Below, in pieces: positions 36,340 through 50,356 of a stretch of DNA of 63,938 bases. The position numbers and the translations under genes were made by a program. The notes beneath the pieces are model-generated. The model did no database searches. It was not told the DNA's origin and saw only the letters and a list, made by a program, of their open reading frames with translations. Within the stretch, counting starts at the first letter, position 1. Each line of letters begins with the position of its first letter. Origin of the DNA: Rhodoferax sp. (GTDB lineage Bacteria > Pseudomonadota > Gammaproteobacteria > Burkholderiales > Burkholderiaceae_C); assembly GCA_009693325.1 (NCBI GenBank), contig SHXM01000002.1, positions 1-63,938 on the forward strand, read 5' to 3'.

Positions 36340-38309
36340 CAAATATCGATCTCGACCGAGTCGCCGTGCAACTCCATCAGCTCACGGCGGGCTGCTGCCT
36401 CGCCCTTGCCCATCAGCTTGGTAATCAGGCCCTCGGTCTGGGCAAAGTCCATGCCACCGAGCTGCACCGGCAGCAGGCGGCGGGTGTCGGGGTTGAGGGT
36501 GGTCTCCCACAGCTGCTCGGCGTTCATCTCACCCAGGCCCTTGAAGCGGCTGATGCTCCAGGCGCTGTCGCGCACGCCTTCCTTGCGCAATTTATCGAGG
36601 ATGGCGCTGAGCTCGGCCTCGTCGAGCGCGTAGGCCTTGGACGCCGGCTTTTTGCCACGTGCCGGGGCGTCGACCCGGAACAGCGGCGGCCGCGCCACAT
36701 ACACATGGCCGGTCTCGATCAGCTTGGGGAAATGCCGGAAAAACAGCGTGAGCAGCAGCACCTGAATGTGCGAGCCGTCCACATCGGCATCCGACAGGAT
36801 GCAAACCTTGCCGTAACGCAGGCCGCTGAGGTCGGGCGTGTCGAGCGGGCCGTGCGGATCAACGCCGATGGCCACCGCAATGTCATGGATCTCGTTGTTG
36901 GCAAACAACCGGTCGCGCTCCACCTCCCAGGTGTTGAGCACCTTGCCGCGCAGCGGCAGAATGGCCTGGCTTTCTTTGTCACGCCCCATCTTGGCACTGC
37001 CGCCGGCCGAGTCGCCCTCCACCAAAAACACCTCGTTGTGCGCCAGGTCGCGGCTCTCGCAGTCGGTCAGCTTGCCGGGCAGCACCGCCACGCCCGAGCC
37101 CTTGCGCTTCTCGACTTTCTGCCCGGCCTTTTGCCGGCTTTGAGCCGCCTTGATCGCCAGCTCGGCCAGTTTTTTTCCGTATTCGACATGCTGGTTGAGC
37201 CATAGCTCCAGCGCCGGGCGGACAAAGCCTGAGACCAGGCGAACCGCATCGCGGGAATTGAGCCGCTCTTTGATCTGGCCCTGAAACTGCGGGTCGAGCA
37301 CCTTGGCCGACAGCACATAGCTGGCGCGGGCGAACACGTCTTCCGGCAACAGCTTGACGCCCTTGGGTGCCAGCGCATGCAGCTCGATGAAACTCTTGAC
37401 CGCCTGGAACAGGCCGTCACGCAGGCCGCTCTCGTGGGTGCCGCCGGCGCTGGTGGGGATCAGGTTGACATAGCTTTCGCGCACCGGCTGGCCCTCCTCA
37501 GTAAAAGCCACGCACCAGGAGGCACCCTCGCCTTCGGCAAAGCTGTCGTGTTGCGCGTCGGCAAAGCCCTCGGCTTCAAATAAGGGAATCACCGGCTCGC
37601 CATTGAGGGTCTGCAGCAGGTAATCGCGCAGGCCACCCTTGTAGACCCAGCTTTGTGTCTCTTTGGCTTTCTCGTTCACCAGGGTGACCGTGACGCCCGG
37701 CATCAGCACCGCCTTGCTGCGCAGCAGGTGCACCAGCTCTGCCATGGGCAGGTTGGGGGTCTCAAAGTAGCGGGCGTCGGGCCAGACCCGCACCGAGGTG
37801 CCAGACTTGCGGTCTCCCTCCGCCGCCTTGCGGGTTTGCAGCGGCTCGATCACATCGCCGCCCGAGAACGCCAGCTGCGCGACCATGCCTTCACGGTAGG
37901 TGGTGACTTCGAGCCGCTTAGCCAGGGCGTTGGTCACGCTCACGCCAACGCCGTGCAGCCCGCCGGAGAAACTATAGGCCCCGCCCTGCCCCTTGTCGAA
38001 CTTGCCGCCGGCATGCAGGCGGGTAAAGACCAGTTCAATCACCGGCGCGTTTTCTTCAGCGTGCAGGCCGAACGGGATGCCGCGCCCGTCATCCTCAATG
38101 CCGACCGAGGCGTCGGCATACAGCACGACACGGATTTTTTTGCCGTGCCCGGCCAGCGCCTCATCGGCGGCGTTGTCGAGCACCTCCTGGATGACATGCA
38201 GCGGGTTGTCGGTGCGGGTGTACATGCCCGGGCGCTGCTTGACAGGCTCCAGCCCCTTGAGCACACGGATCGACGATTCGGAATATTCCACGCTTGGTTT
38301 GACGGCCAT
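36339..38309 (-). CDS. parE: DNA topoisomerase IV subunit B
   Basis: A 656-residue GHKL ATPase. Visible features are the Bergerat-fold motifs EVLDNAADEALAG and DDGRGIPFG, SGGLHGVGVSVTNAL, and the TOPRIM segment FLVEGDSAGGSAKMGRD with LSDADVDGSHIQ. The start is the ATG at 38309; upstream codons in the longer frame read through non-conserved sequence. It supplies the ATPase half of topoisomerase IV and is the first gene of the parE-transglycosylase-parC operon, divergent from an MFS gene. Confidence 0.95.
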   Translation of the reverse strand: MAVKPSVEYSESSIRVLKGLEPVKQRPGMYTRTDNPLHVIQEVLDNAADEALAGHGKKIRVVLYADASVGIEDDGRGIPFGLHAEENAPVIELVFTRLHAGGKFDKGQGGAYSFSGGLHGVGVSVTNALAKRLEVTTYREGMVAQLAFSGGDVIEPLQTRKAAEGDRKSGTSVRVWPDARYFETPNLPMAELVHLLRSKAVLMPGVTVTLVNEKAKETQSWVYKGGLRDYLLQTLNGEPVIPLFEAEGFADAQHDSFAEGEGASWCVAFTEEGQPVRESYVNLIPTSAGGTHESGLRDGLFQAVKSFIELHALAPKGVKLLPEDVFARASYVLSAKVLDPQFQGQIKERLNSRDAVRLVSGFVRPALELWLNQHVEYGKKLAELAIKAAQSRQKAGQKVEKRKGSGVAVLPGKLTDCESRDLAHNEVFLVEGDSAGGSAKMGRDKESQAILPLRGKVLNTWEVERDRLFANNEIHDIAVAIGVDPHGPLDTPDLSGLRYGKVCILSDADVDGSHIQVLLLTLFFRHFPKLIETGHVYVARPPLFRVDAPARGKKPASKAYALDEAELSAILDKLRKEGVRDSAWSISRFKGLGEMNAEQLWETTLNPDTRRLLPVQLGGMDFAQTEGLITKLMGKGEAAARRELMELHGDSVEIDI

Positions 38310-38422
38310 AGCGGCGGATTGTAGTGCGGGTCGGGCGTAAAACTGTATACATTCACAGCTTTTTGGCACTAAGGCGACAGCCAGCCGGCTCGGGGTGGTG
38401 CCAGATCGACTACCATCGGCAA

Positions 38423-39652
38423 ATGAACAGCTCTCCCAAAACGCTCTCCACTAACCAAGTCTTGTTGTGCAGCGCCTGCATTCTGACCCTGTCTATGGGC
38501 ATCCGCCACGGCTTTGGGCTGTGGTTACAGCCCATGACCCAGAGCCAAGGCTGGACCCGCGAGACCTTTGCCTTTGCCATTGCCACCCAGAATCTGGCTT
38601 GGGGGGTGTTTGGCATTTTTGCCGGTATGGCGTCGGACCGCTTTGGCGCGTTCCGGGTGATTGTGACTGGCGCCCTGTGTTATGCGCTGGGGCTGCTTGG
38701 CATGGCCCACGCCAGCACGCCCTTGCAGTTCACCATCTCGGCGGGGGTGCTCATCGGCATGGCGCAGGCCGGTACCACTTTTGCGGTCATTTACGGCGTG
38801 ATCGGCCGCAATGTGCCGGCTGAGCGGCGCTCCTGGGCAATGGGCATCACGGCAGCGGCCGCCTCATTCGGCCAGTTCCTGATGGTGCCGGTAGAGAGTT
38901 TTTTGATCGAACGCCTGGGCTGGCAGCAGGCCCTGACGGCACTCGGCCTGGCCGTGCTGGTGGTCGTACCGCTGGCGCGCTTGCTGCGCGAGCCCGGCTT
39001 CGCAGGGGATGCGCCGACCCGGCGTGATCAAAGCATCTGGCAGGCGGTGCAAGAGTCGTTGCGCCACCGCAGTTTCCAGTTGCTGATGGCCGGTTTTTTC
39101 GTCTGTGGTTTCCAGGTGGTGTTCATTGCGGTGCACATGCCGAGCTACCTCAAAGACCATGGCCTGTCGCCGCAGGTGGCGAGCTACGCCCTGGCTTTGA
39201 TCGCGCTGTTCAACATCGTCGGCTCCTATGGCGCCGGCATCCTCGGGCAACGAATGCCCAAGAAAAACATCCTCGCCGTCATTTACCTGGCACGGGCCGC
39301 CGCCATTGCGCTCTTTTTGCTGGTGCCGCTGTCGCCCGCCAGCGTCTATGTGTTTGCCTCGGTGATGGGCCTGCTCTGGCTCTCCACCGTGCCGGTGACC
39401 AACGCCGCCGTAGCGCAGATTTTTGGCGTAGCCCACCTGTCCATGCTGAGTAGCTTTGTGTTCTTCAGCCACCAGATCGGTTCTTTCTTGGGCGTCTGGC
39501 TAGGCGGCTACCTGTACGACAAGACTGGCAGCTATGACGTGGTCTGGTACATGGCCATTGCGCTGGGCATCTTTGCCGCCCTGGTCAACCTGCAGGTCAA
39601 GGAGACCGCCATCGAGCGGCAGGCCCAGCCCCTGCGGGCGGTCGGCGCATGA
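38423..39652 (+). CDS. Major facilitator superfamily transporter (OFA/monocarboxylate-like)
   Basis: A 409-residue MFS protein with twelve predicted spans. The start at 38423 puts the first span at residues 12-30 (CSACILTLSMGIRHGFGLWL). IFAGMASDRFG marks the loop between spans 2 and 3, and the GSYGAGILGQRMPKK region the equivalent loop in the second half. The pattern of a large N-terminal substrate region and a second half with SYLKDHGLS resembles bacterial oxalate/formate or monocarboxylate antiporters. Substrate unknown. It is divergent from parE, with about 110 bp between. Confidence 0.85.
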   Translation: MNSSPKTLSTNQVLLCSACILTLSMGIRHGFGLWLQPMTQSQGWTRETFAFAIATQNLAWGVFGIFAGMASDRFGAFRVIVTGALCYALGLLGMAHASTPLQFTISAGVLIGMAQAGTTFAVIYGVIGRNVPAERRSWAMGITAAAASFGQFLMVPVESFLIERLGWQQALTALGLAVLVVVPLARLLREPGFAGDAPTRRDQSIWQAVQESLRHRSFQLLMAGFFVCGFQVVFIAVHMPSYLKDHGLSPQVASYALALIALFNIVGSYGAGILGQRMPKKNILAVIYLARAAAIALFLLVPLSPASVYVFASVMGLLWLSTVPVTNAAVAQIFGVAHLSMLSSFVFFSHQIGSFLGVWLGGYLYDKTGSYDVVWYMAIALGIFAALVNLQVKETAIERQAQPLRAVGA

Positions 39653-39774
39653 AGCGCTGGTCGGTCTGGGCCGGGCCGGTACTGGCGCTGGCCGTGCTCA
39701 TGCTGGTGTTTTCGCTCTACACCCAACCTGATTTTTTGCTGACCGTGGCCAACCAGCTCTGGTCGTGTTTTTAA
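39649..39774 (+). CDS. Small single-pass membrane protein overlapping the MFS gene (41 aa)
   Basis: The ATG at 39649 overlaps the MFS stop codon (ATGA) and opens a 41-codon frame ending TAA at 39774. The peptide starts MKRWSVWAGPVLALAVLMLV, giving a short basic N-terminus and one membrane span, followed by SLYTQPDFLLTVANQLW and a terminal Cys-Phe. The overlap implies translational coupling. It is too short for usual gene callers. I recall similar unnamed peptides beside transporters in related genomes, but cannot name a family. Confidence 0.6.
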   Translation: MKRWSVWAGPVLALAVLMLVFSLYTQPDFLLTVANQLWSCF

Positions 39775-39795
39775 TGATTTTGGCCGCTAGGCCTC

Positions 39796-40422
39796 GTGGA
39801 TATTGATGATGGCGCTATGGAAAAAGTAGCGCATGGTGGACTTGCTCCGTCGGACTGGGTGCAGCGCTGGGGCCGACTGGTGCCCGCTGGCGGGACCGTT
39901 CTGGATGTGGCCTGCGGCCAGGGCCGGCATGTGCGCTGGTTCGCAGCTCTGGGCCACCCGGTGACCGGGGTGGACCGCGCCGAGGACGCCCTCTCTGGAC
40001 TCATCGGCCTGGCGGAGACGGTGCTGGCCGACATCGAAAACGGTCCCTGGCCCCTGGTGCAGGCCGGGCAGCAGCGCCAGTTTGACGCCGTGGTGGTCAC
40101 CAATTACCTGTGGCGTCCGCTACTGCCCACCCTGGCCGACAGTGTGACACCGGGCGGGCTGTTGATCTACGAGACCTTTGCCGCCGGCAACGCCACCGTA
40201 GGTCGGCCAGCCAACCCAGACTTCCTGCTGCAACCCGGCGAACTGCTGGCCCGTTTTGCAGATTGGCGGGTGATCGGATTCGAGGATGGCTTTCTGCCAC
40301 TGCCGGAGCGTTTTGTTCAGCGCCTGTGTGCTGTGCGGCCTGGAGGCCCGGCGGCCGTGCTGCCGCAGCGTTACCCGCTCTCGTTAGAATTCGGGCTCAC
40401 TTCCCCCAACAGGCAGCCATGA
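39796..40422 (+). CDS. SAM-dependent methyltransferase (class I)
   Basis: A protein of about 208 residues with the Rossmann SAM-binding motif [15 protein letters not shown] near residue 36, an acidic [11 protein letters not shown] at the end of the second strand, and [11 protein letters not shown] as the post-motif. It resembles TehB/UbiE-like small methyltransferases. The GTG at 39796 or the ATG at 39817 could be the start; neither has a strong ribosome site. Its TGA stop overlaps the dapA ATG, so the two are co-translated, an arrangement whose meaning is unclear. Confidence 0.8.
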   Translation: MDIDDGAMEKVAHGGLAPSDWVQRWGRLVPAGGTVLDVACGQGRHVRWFAALGHPVTGVDRAEDALSGLIGLAETVLADIENGPWPLVQAGQQRQFDAVVVTNYLWRPLLPTLADSVTPGGLLIYETFAAGNATVGRPANPDFLLQPGELLARFADWRVIGFEDGFLPLPERFVQRLCAVRPGGPAAVLPQRYPLSLEFGLTSPNRQP

Positions 40423-41312
40423 GCCCTTCATTCAGTCCTATCCGTGGCAGCATCGTGGCGCTAGCCACCCCCATGCACGACGATGGCAGTGTGGACTACC
40501 CTGCCCTGCGCCGGCTGATTGACTGGCACATCGCCGAGGGCACCGACTGCATTGGCGTGGTCGGCACCACCGGGGAGTCGCCCACGGTCAATGTGGATGA
40601 GCATTGCGAAATCATTCGGGTCGCAGTCGATCAAGCTGCCGCCAGGGTGCCCATCATGGCCGGCTGCGGCGCCAACTCCACTGCCGAGGCGATCGAGCTC
40701 ACCCGCTTCGCCAAAAAGGTTGGGGCCAATTGCCAGCTGCAAGTGGTGCCCTATTACAACAAGCCCACCCAAGAGGGGCAGTACCTGCATTTCAAGGCCA
40801 TTGCCGAAGCAGTTGACCTGCCCATGGTGCTGTACAACGTGCCGGGCCGCTCGGTGGCGGATATGGCTCATGACACAGTGCTGCGTCTGGCCCAGGTGTC
40901 GGGCATTGTCGGCATCAAGGAGGCCACCGGCAACATCGAGCGTGCCCAATGGCTGATCCACGAGGCGCCGGCCGAGTTTTCAATTTACTCGGGCGACGAT
41001 CCCACCGCGGTGGCCTTGATGCTGTGCGGCGGCCACGGCAATGTCAGCGTCACGGCCAACGTAGCACCCAGACTCATGCATGAACTTTGCGTTGCCGCCA
41101 TTGCCGGCGACCGCCAGCGGGCCATGGCCCTGCAATTCAAGTTGCTGCCCCTGCACCGCCACCTGTTTGTCGAGGCCAATCCTATTCCCGTGAAGTGGGC
41201 CATGGCCCGTATGCAATTGTGCGGCGCTGCCCTGCGCTTGCCGATGACGCCGCTGAGCAAAGTTCATGAAGCAACGCTCGAGGCAGCGCTGCGCGGCTGC
41301 GGACTGATTTGA
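40419..41312 (+). CDS. dapA: 4-hydroxy-tetrahydrodipicolinate synthase
   Basis: A 297-residue TIM-barrel enzyme. Schiff-base Lys167 sits in GIKEAT, Tyr139 in LYNVPGR, and Thr50-Thr51 in GTTGESP form the proton relay. It condenses pyruvate with aspartate semialdehyde, the first committed step of lysine and meso-diaminopimelate synthesis. The ATG at 40419 overlaps the preceding stop; upstream in-frame sequence belongs to the methyltransferase's other frame. dapA followed by bamC is the same pairing as in E. coli. Confidence 0.95.
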   Translation: MSPSFSPIRGSIVALATPMHDDGSVDYPALRRLIDWHIAEGTDCIGVVGTTGESPTVNVDEHCEIIRVAVDQAAARVPIMAGCGANSTAEAIELTRFAKKVGANCQLQVVPYYNKPTQEGQYLHFKAIAEAVDLPMVLYNVPGRSVADMAHDTVLRLAQVSGIVGIKEATGNIERAQWLIHEAPAEFSIYSGDDPTAVALMLCGGHGNVSVTANVAPRLMHELCVAAIAGDRQRAMALQFKLLPLHRHLFVEANPIPVKWAMARMQLCGAALRLPMTPLSKVHEATLEAALRGCGLI

Positions 41313-41354
41313 ATTCAGGGTCGCCGTCCTGAGACCTGTTAAGAAAGCACACTT

Positions 41355-42434
41355 GTGAAATCACGCTTCATGCTCTATCTCCTTGGCTGTGCTCTGGCGC
41401 TGTCAGGCTGCACGGTACTGGAGGGGGACAAAATAGACTATAAAAGTGCGGGCAAAGCGCCCACACTCGATGTCCCCCCCGACTTGACCCAACTCGCCAA
41501 AGATTCCCGCTTTGCAGTTGCTGGCAATGCTGTCACGGCCTCCTCATTCAAACCCGCTGCGGGCGTCCCGGCTGGCTCGACGGCGCTCGCGACCTTGGGC
41601 GATGTGCGCATCGAGCGCATTGGCAACCAACGCTGGCTGATAGTGAATCGACCGCCCGAGGCGCTTTGGCAGCCGGTTAACGACTTTTGGAAAGAAAGCG
41701 GTTTTTTAATGAGTAGCAGCCAGGCTAGCCTGGGCATCATGGAGACCGACTGGGCCGAGAACCGGGCCAAAATACCGCAAGACTTTATCCGCTCCACGCT
41801 GGGGAAAGTGTTGGACGGTCTGTATTCCTCGGGCGAGCGAGACCGGTTCCGCACCCGCCTGGAGAGCAGTGGCAGCGGTAGCACCGAAATCTTCATTAGC
41901 CACCGCGGCATGCTTGAGGTGTACGGCGATGCAGGCAAGACATCGACTGTTTGGCAGGCCCGACCGGCTGACCCGGAACTCGAAGCCGAGATGCTGCGCC
42001 GGCTGATGGTCAGGTTGGGCGCGTCTCAAGAACAGTCCAAGGCCGTACAGGCGGCAATGCCTGCTGCCAAGACCTCGCGCGTGGCAACCGTCAACGGCCA
42101 AACCGTGGTGCAAATCGACGAGGGCTTTGAGCGAGCCTGGCGGCGGGTCGGCCTGTCGCTGGACCGCACCAACTTCACAGTGGAGGACCGGGACAGGTCC
42201 AAGGGCTTGTATTTTGTCCGCTATGTGGAACCAGTCGCCGACAAATCAGAGCCAGGTTTTTTCAGCAAGTTTTTCAGCGCCGGAAAAGCCGATGCCCAGC
42301 CCCTGAAGTTTCGAATTTCGCTGAGCAGCACCGCTAACCTGACAACCGTGGCGGTGCAAAACGCAAGCGGCGCAGCAGACCAGACTGCCAACGCCCAGCG
42401 AATTTTGAAAGTCATCTCGGAAGACCTGCAGTAA
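41355..42434 (+). CDS. bamC: Outer-membrane assembly lipoprotein BamC
   Basis: A 359-residue lipoprotein. The signal peptide ends in the lipobox LSGC with Cys19. The extended segment after it (DKIDYKSAGKAPTLDVPPDL) is the region that binds BamD in E. coli, and two helix-grip domains follow (about 75-200 and 215-340). It begins with GTG at 41355 behind AAGAAAG; the ATG five codons in would also keep the lipobox. It is an accessory subunit of the BAM complex. Confidence 0.88.
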   Translation: MKSRFMLYLLGCALALSGCTVLEGDKIDYKSAGKAPTLDVPPDLTQLAKDSRFAVAGNAVTASSFKPAAGVPAGSTALATLGDVRIERIGNQRWLIVNRPPEALWQPVNDFWKESGFLMSSSQASLGIMETDWAENRAKIPQDFIRSTLGKVLDGLYSSGERDRFRTRLESSGSGSTEIFISHRGMLEVYGDAGKTSTVWQARPADPELEAEMLRRLMVRLGASQEQSKAVQAAMPAAKTSRVATVNGQTVVQIDEGFERAWRRVGLSLDRTNFTVEDRDRSKGLYFVRYVEPVADKSEPGFFSKFFSAGKADAQPLKFRISLSSTANLTTVAVQNASGAADQTANAQRILKVISEDLQ

Positions 42435-42454
42435 GCCTGGGCTGGGTCTTGGGC

Positions 42455-42485
42455 AAAAAAAAGCCGCCCGGGGGTGGCTTTTTTT
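42455..42485. terminator. Bidirectional rho-independent terminator
   Basis: A-run, then GCCGCC, a short CGGG loop, GGTGGC and a T-run of seven. The A and T flanks make it functional in both directions. It lies between bamC (plus) and the alanine-rich lipoprotein gene (minus), whose 3' ends face each other. Confidence 0.85.
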
Positions 42486-42497
42486 CGCGGACAGGGC

Positions 42498-42713
42498 TTA
42501 CTTGCTAGCGGCGGCAGCGGGAGAAGAAGCTGCTGCTGCGGCGGCAGCGGTGGCAGCAGCGGTGGCGGCGGCGTCGGCCGGTGCGCTGGCAGCCTCAGCA
42601 GCGGGTGCAGCGGCCGGTGCCGGTGCTGGTGCAGGAGCTGGCTCTTCTTTTTTGCCACAAGCGGCGAGGGCTGCGGCTGCGATGAGGGCTGCCAAAACGA
42701 GTGATTTTTTCAT
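42498..42713 (-). CDS. Alanine/proline-rich small lipoprotein (71 aa)
   Basis: The protein starts MKKSLVLAALIAAAALAAC, a signal peptide with lipobox LAAC (Cys19), then GKKEEPAPAPAPAPAA and a tail that is almost entirely Ala with Pro, Ser and Asp. AAGG lies at suitable distance upstream. Apart from the KKEE after the cysteine, no domain is visible: it looks like a lipid-anchored flexible linker or spacer. The repetitive GCN codons also leave the opposite strand open, which is a by-product of composition. Confidence 0.75.
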   Translation of the reverse strand: MKKSLVLAALIAAAALAACGKKEEPAPAPAPAPAAAPAAEAASAPADAAATAAATAAAAAAASSPAAAASK

Positions 42714-42857
42714 TTGATATTACCTTTTCAGTTGATGAAAATTTTTTGGATGTTGCCAGCGCTAACCTGTGTACTGGCCAAGCAAAATTGGCTTGCGCTA
42801 GTTTGCTTAGCATCAAATTATAGGATAAAAGTTTGACTGGTCGGCCCTGCCGCCGGC

Positions 42858-43985
42858 CTACTGGCTAGGCGCATGCAGCCAGCCTGAGGCCTGCCAATGG
42901 CGCAGCAGGGCTTGGGCATCAGGGCTTAAAACGGTGCAGTCACTGGCACTCAAGCACCGATCGTTCGCGAGTTGCTGCATCAGCCTGGCGTCCCGCCCGC
43001 TGGCGCGATAGGCCTCCCCGTTGATGAATACATGCTTGCGGTCGAACATCATTTTGGTACAGCGATCCAGCCGCACCAGGCCGCCAAGCTTGTAGCTGCG
43101 CCTTGCAGGGCTGAACCAGACCGAAGCTGGGGGCTCGGTCAGATGCTCGCCCAGGGCCCGGTCTAGCGCCATGGGATCAGCCAAGGCCCGGTGCACTGCG
43201 TCTTTGGCAAAGGCCTGCAGTTGTGCCGGTATTTCCCCCGGATTGCCGGCCGCCGCTTGGGCTGGGTCACGGTAGATGGCATCGCCGCTCAGGTCTGCTG
43301 CATCGTCGGCCAGGCGTTGCAGCAACTCGCGCGCCAACTCCCCGGCCCGGGGCGCTCTGAAACCGATAGAGCCGGTGAGACATTCGCTCAGTGCTACGCC
43401 ATCGTGGGCGTAGCGCGGCGGCAGGTAGAGCATGTCGCCTGCATCGAGCACAAACTCCTGCTCGGGCACAAAGGCTGACAGTATTTTCAAGGGCAGCCCT
43501 TCTTGCAGGCTGAGGTCTTTTTGCCTGCCAATGCGCCAGCGCCGTTGTCCCTGAAGCTGCAGCAAAAATACGTCGTAGCTGTCAAAGTGGGGCCCAACGC
43601 CGCCGCCTTCGGAGGCATAGCTGACCATCAGGTCATCAAGCCGACAGTCTGGTGCAAAGCGAAAAGCCTGCAGCAACTCATGGGCCGCCTGCTGGTGCCG
43701 GTCTACGCCTTGAACCAAGAGGGTCCAACCGGGTCGCTTCAGCGGTGGCAAGGCCCGACGGGAAAACGGCCCCTGCCTGAGCCGCCAGCCCCCGGGCTGC
43801 TGGCTTACCAGGCGAGACTGCACATCGTCCTGGCCTGCCAAGGCGAACAATTCGGCAGGGCTGAGAAGGGGGCGCCCCGCAGCTAGCGCCTGCCGCACCA
43901 GCAAGGGTTTTTTTTGCCAATGGCGCTGCATGAACTGCGCCGGACTCAAACCGCCCAACAGCGGCAGGGACTGAAAAACATTCAT
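42858..43985 (-). CDS. roxA: Ribosomal protein L16 arginine 3-hydroxylase (RoxA/YcfD, JmjC-type)
   Basis: A 375-residue JmjC/cupin 2OG oxygenase. Iron ligands are His133 and Asp135 in GPHFDSYD and His194 in PRYAHDGV; the LQLQGQRRWRIG strand and the C-terminal winged-helix region match YcfD-type ribosomal oxygenases, which hydroxylate an arginine of 50S protein L16. The N-terminus QFMQRHWQKKPLLVRQAL is diagnostic. The ATG at 43985 is chosen over the longer frame. It is divergent from the SlyD-type gene. Confidence 0.88.
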   Translation of the reverse strand: MNVFQSLPLLGGLSPAQFMQRHWQKKPLLVRQALAAGRPLLSPAELFALAGQDDVQSRLVSQQPGGWRLRQGPFSRRALPPLKRPGWTLLVQGVDRHQQAAHELLQAFRFAPDCRLDDLMVSYASEGGGVGPHFDSYDVFLLQLQGQRRWRIGRQKDLSLQEGLPLKILSAFVPEQEFVLDAGDMLYLPPRYAHDGVALSECLTGSIGFRAPRAGELARELLQRLADDAADLSGDAIYRDPAQAAAGNPGEIPAQLQAFAKDAVHRALADPMALDRALGEHLTEPPASVWFSPARRSYKLGGLVRLDRCTKMMFDRKHVFINGEAYRASGRDARLMQQLANDRCLSASDCTVLSPDAQALLRHWQASGWLHAPSQ

Positions 43986-44072
43986 GGGCTGACATCCATT
44001 CAAGGTAGTGGCGGGATCGCCTGAGGACTGCGGCTTGGGATAAAGGACCAGCCAAACTGCGACAATTCTCCT

Positions 44073-44606
44073 ATGGAAATCAATCAACTCTGCGTGGTCG
44101 CGCTGACCTGGACCCTCAAAGACACCTTGGGCGAGACCCTGGACCTGCTCGATGAGCCGGTCGAATTTTTGGTCGGCGGATCCGACCTGCTGCCCGTGAT
44201 AGACGCCGCCCTGCAGGGCCACAGCGCTGGTGCCAAACTCGACCTGCACATCGAACCCGAACGGGGCTTCGGTGATTTCAACGAACAATTGATATTGCTG
44301 GAACCGCGTGAACTGTTCCCGGCCGACCTGCAGGAGGGCATGAGCTTTGAGGGGGCATCCCTGCCCAAGGGCTGCCGCGGCAGCGTGGCGCCGCAGACCC
44401 TGTGCACGGTCACCGATATTTACCCGGAGCATGTGGTGCTCGACGGCAATCACCCGCTGGCCGGCATAGCACTGCGGCTCTTGCTCAAAGTGAAGTCGGT
44501 GCGAGCGGCGACCGAGGATGAAATCAGCGCAGGCTCAGCCGGCGCGAGGTTTTTCCGGGCCAGCCCGCTGGGTACTCAACCGCCCCAAGCGGGCCTGCTG
44601 CACTGA
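44073..44606 (+). CDS. FKBP-type peptidyl-prolyl isomerase, SlyD-like
   Basis: A 177-residue protein with the split FKBP domain and inserted chaperone flap of the SlyD group: LIGG-equivalent VGGSDLLPVIDAALQGH, then EPERGFGDFNEQLI and the flap (about residues 68-125), then DGNHPLAG as return strand. The histidine-rich metal-binding tail of E. coli SlyD is absent, so it is closer to FkpB/SlpA-like or tailless SlyD proteins. It folds proline-containing proteins in the cytoplasm. Confidence 0.85.
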   Translation: MEINQLCVVALTWTLKDTLGETLDLLDEPVEFLVGGSDLLPVIDAALQGHSAGAKLDLHIEPERGFGDFNEQLILLEPRELFPADLQEGMSFEGASLPKGCRGSVAPQTLCTVTDIYPEHVVLDGNHPLAGIALRLLLKVKSVRAATEDEISAGSAGARFFRASPLGTQPPQAGLLH

Positions 44607-44679
44607 GCTGCTAAGCCGAGCAAGAGCAGGAGCCGAACCCAGACCTGTTGCAAGCGGTCTAAATCTCTGGGCCGGAGCG

Positions 44680-45125
44680 CTAGTTTTTGCCGGTAGAGCC
44701 GTAGCCGGCCTCGCCCCTCTGGCTGGGCGGGAACTCAGCAACCACCTCGAAGCGGGCCTGCACCACAGGCAGGATCAGCAGCTGGGCGATGCGCTCCATA
44801 GGCTCAATCGTGAAAGCATGGTTGCTCCGGTTCCAGGCGCTGACCATCAATTGGCCTTGGTAATCGCTGTCAATCAGGCCCACCAGGTTGCCCAGCACAA
44901 TGCCATGTTTGTGGCCCAGACCAGAGCGCGGCAAGATCATGGCGGCGAAGTTCGGGTCTTTAAGGTAAATCGCAATGCCGGTTGGCACCAGTTGCCAGGC
45001 GTTGGGCAGCAGGTTCAAGGGCGCGTCCAGGCAGGCGCGCAAATCCAGTCCTGCACTGCCCGGCGTGGCATAGGCGGGCAGCTGCTCGGCCATGCGGGGG
45101 TCGATGATCTTCACCTCAACATTCA

Positions 45126-45129
<4 letters not shown>
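44680..45129 (-). CDS. dut: Deoxyuridine 5'-triphosphate nucleotidohydrolase
   Basis: A 149-residue trimeric dUTPase with all five motifs: [36 protein letters not shown] and the C-terminal [11 protein letters not shown]. It hydrolyses dUTP to dUMP and pyrophosphate. Two ATG codons in tandem start the gene and overlap the coaBC stop, the same dut-coaBC coupling as in many proteobacteria. Confidence 0.95.
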
Positions 45130-48131
<3,002 letters not shown>

Positions 48132-48132
<1 letters not shown>

Positions 48133-49004
48133 TGAAACTTTGCGGTTTTGAGGTGGGCGGCCGGCAGCCGTTTTTTTTAATTGCCGGGCCCTGTGTCATT
48201 GAGTCCGAACAATTGCAAATGGACACCGCGGGTACGCTTAAGGAGATCACCGCGAGCCTGGGCATCCCCTTTATTTTCAAGAGCAGCTTTGACAAGGCCA
48301 ACCGATCCAGCGGAACCACTTTTCGTGGCCCCGGCATGGTCGAAGGCCTGTCTATATTGGCCAAGGTCAAGCGCGAACTGCAGCTAGCTGTGCTCACAGA
48401 TGTGCACGCAGAGGATCAAATCGCCGCTGTAGCGGCGGTGGTTGATGTGCTGCAGACACCGGCGTTTTTGTGCCGTCAGACCGACTTCATCCGGGCAGTG
48501 GCCCAGTCCGGCAAGCCGGTCAACATTAAAAAAGGGCAGTTCCTGGCCCCGCATGACATGCTCCATGTGCTGAGCAAAGCGCGCGCCGCAGCGCGGGACG
48601 CCGGCCTGGACGAAAACCGCTTCCTGGCCTGTGAACGGGGTACGAGTTTTGGCTACAACAACCTGGTCAGCGATATGCGCTCGTTGGCGATTCTGCGTGA
48701 AACCGGGGCCCCGGTGGTGTTCGACGCCACCCACTCGGTGCAACTGCCGGGCGGACTCGGCAGCCGCAGCGGGGGCCAAGGAGAGATGGTGCCAGTTTTG
48801 GCGCGCGCAGCCGCAGCGGTGGGCGTGGCCGGGCTGTTCATTGAAACCCATCCCAATCCGCAGCACGCTCTGAGCGACGGCCCCAACGCAGTGCCGCTCA
48901 AACACATGCGCGCCCTGCTGGAGACTCTGGTGGCACTAGACCAGGTTGCCAAGCGAAACCCCTACCTTGAAGACAGCTTCGAGCGGGCGTTGCAGGCCCC
49001 ATGA
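48132..49004 (+). CDS. kdsA: 3-deoxy-D-manno-octulosonate 8-phosphate synthase, metal-dependent type
   Basis: A 290-residue TIM-barrel enzyme that condenses phosphoenolpyruvate with arabinose 5-phosphate for lipopolysaccharide core synthesis. [11 protein letters not shown] and FRGPGM are conserved. Position 21 is Cys in [10 protein letters not shown], where the metal-independent E. coli enzyme has Asn in GGMNVLES; together with the His of THSVQ, Glu of FIETHPN and Asp of SDGPNA, this marks the metal-dependent class. The ATG at 48132 overlaps the pyrG stop. Confidence 0.94.
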
Positions 49005-50345
<1,341 letters not shown>

Positions 50346-50356
50346 GCTTCGGGCCC

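Noticed and set aside
42502-42717. Alanine-rich plus-strand frame opposite the small lipoprotein
   Set aside because: Created by the GCN/NGC repeat composition; the minus strand has the lipobox, signal peptide and ribosome site.
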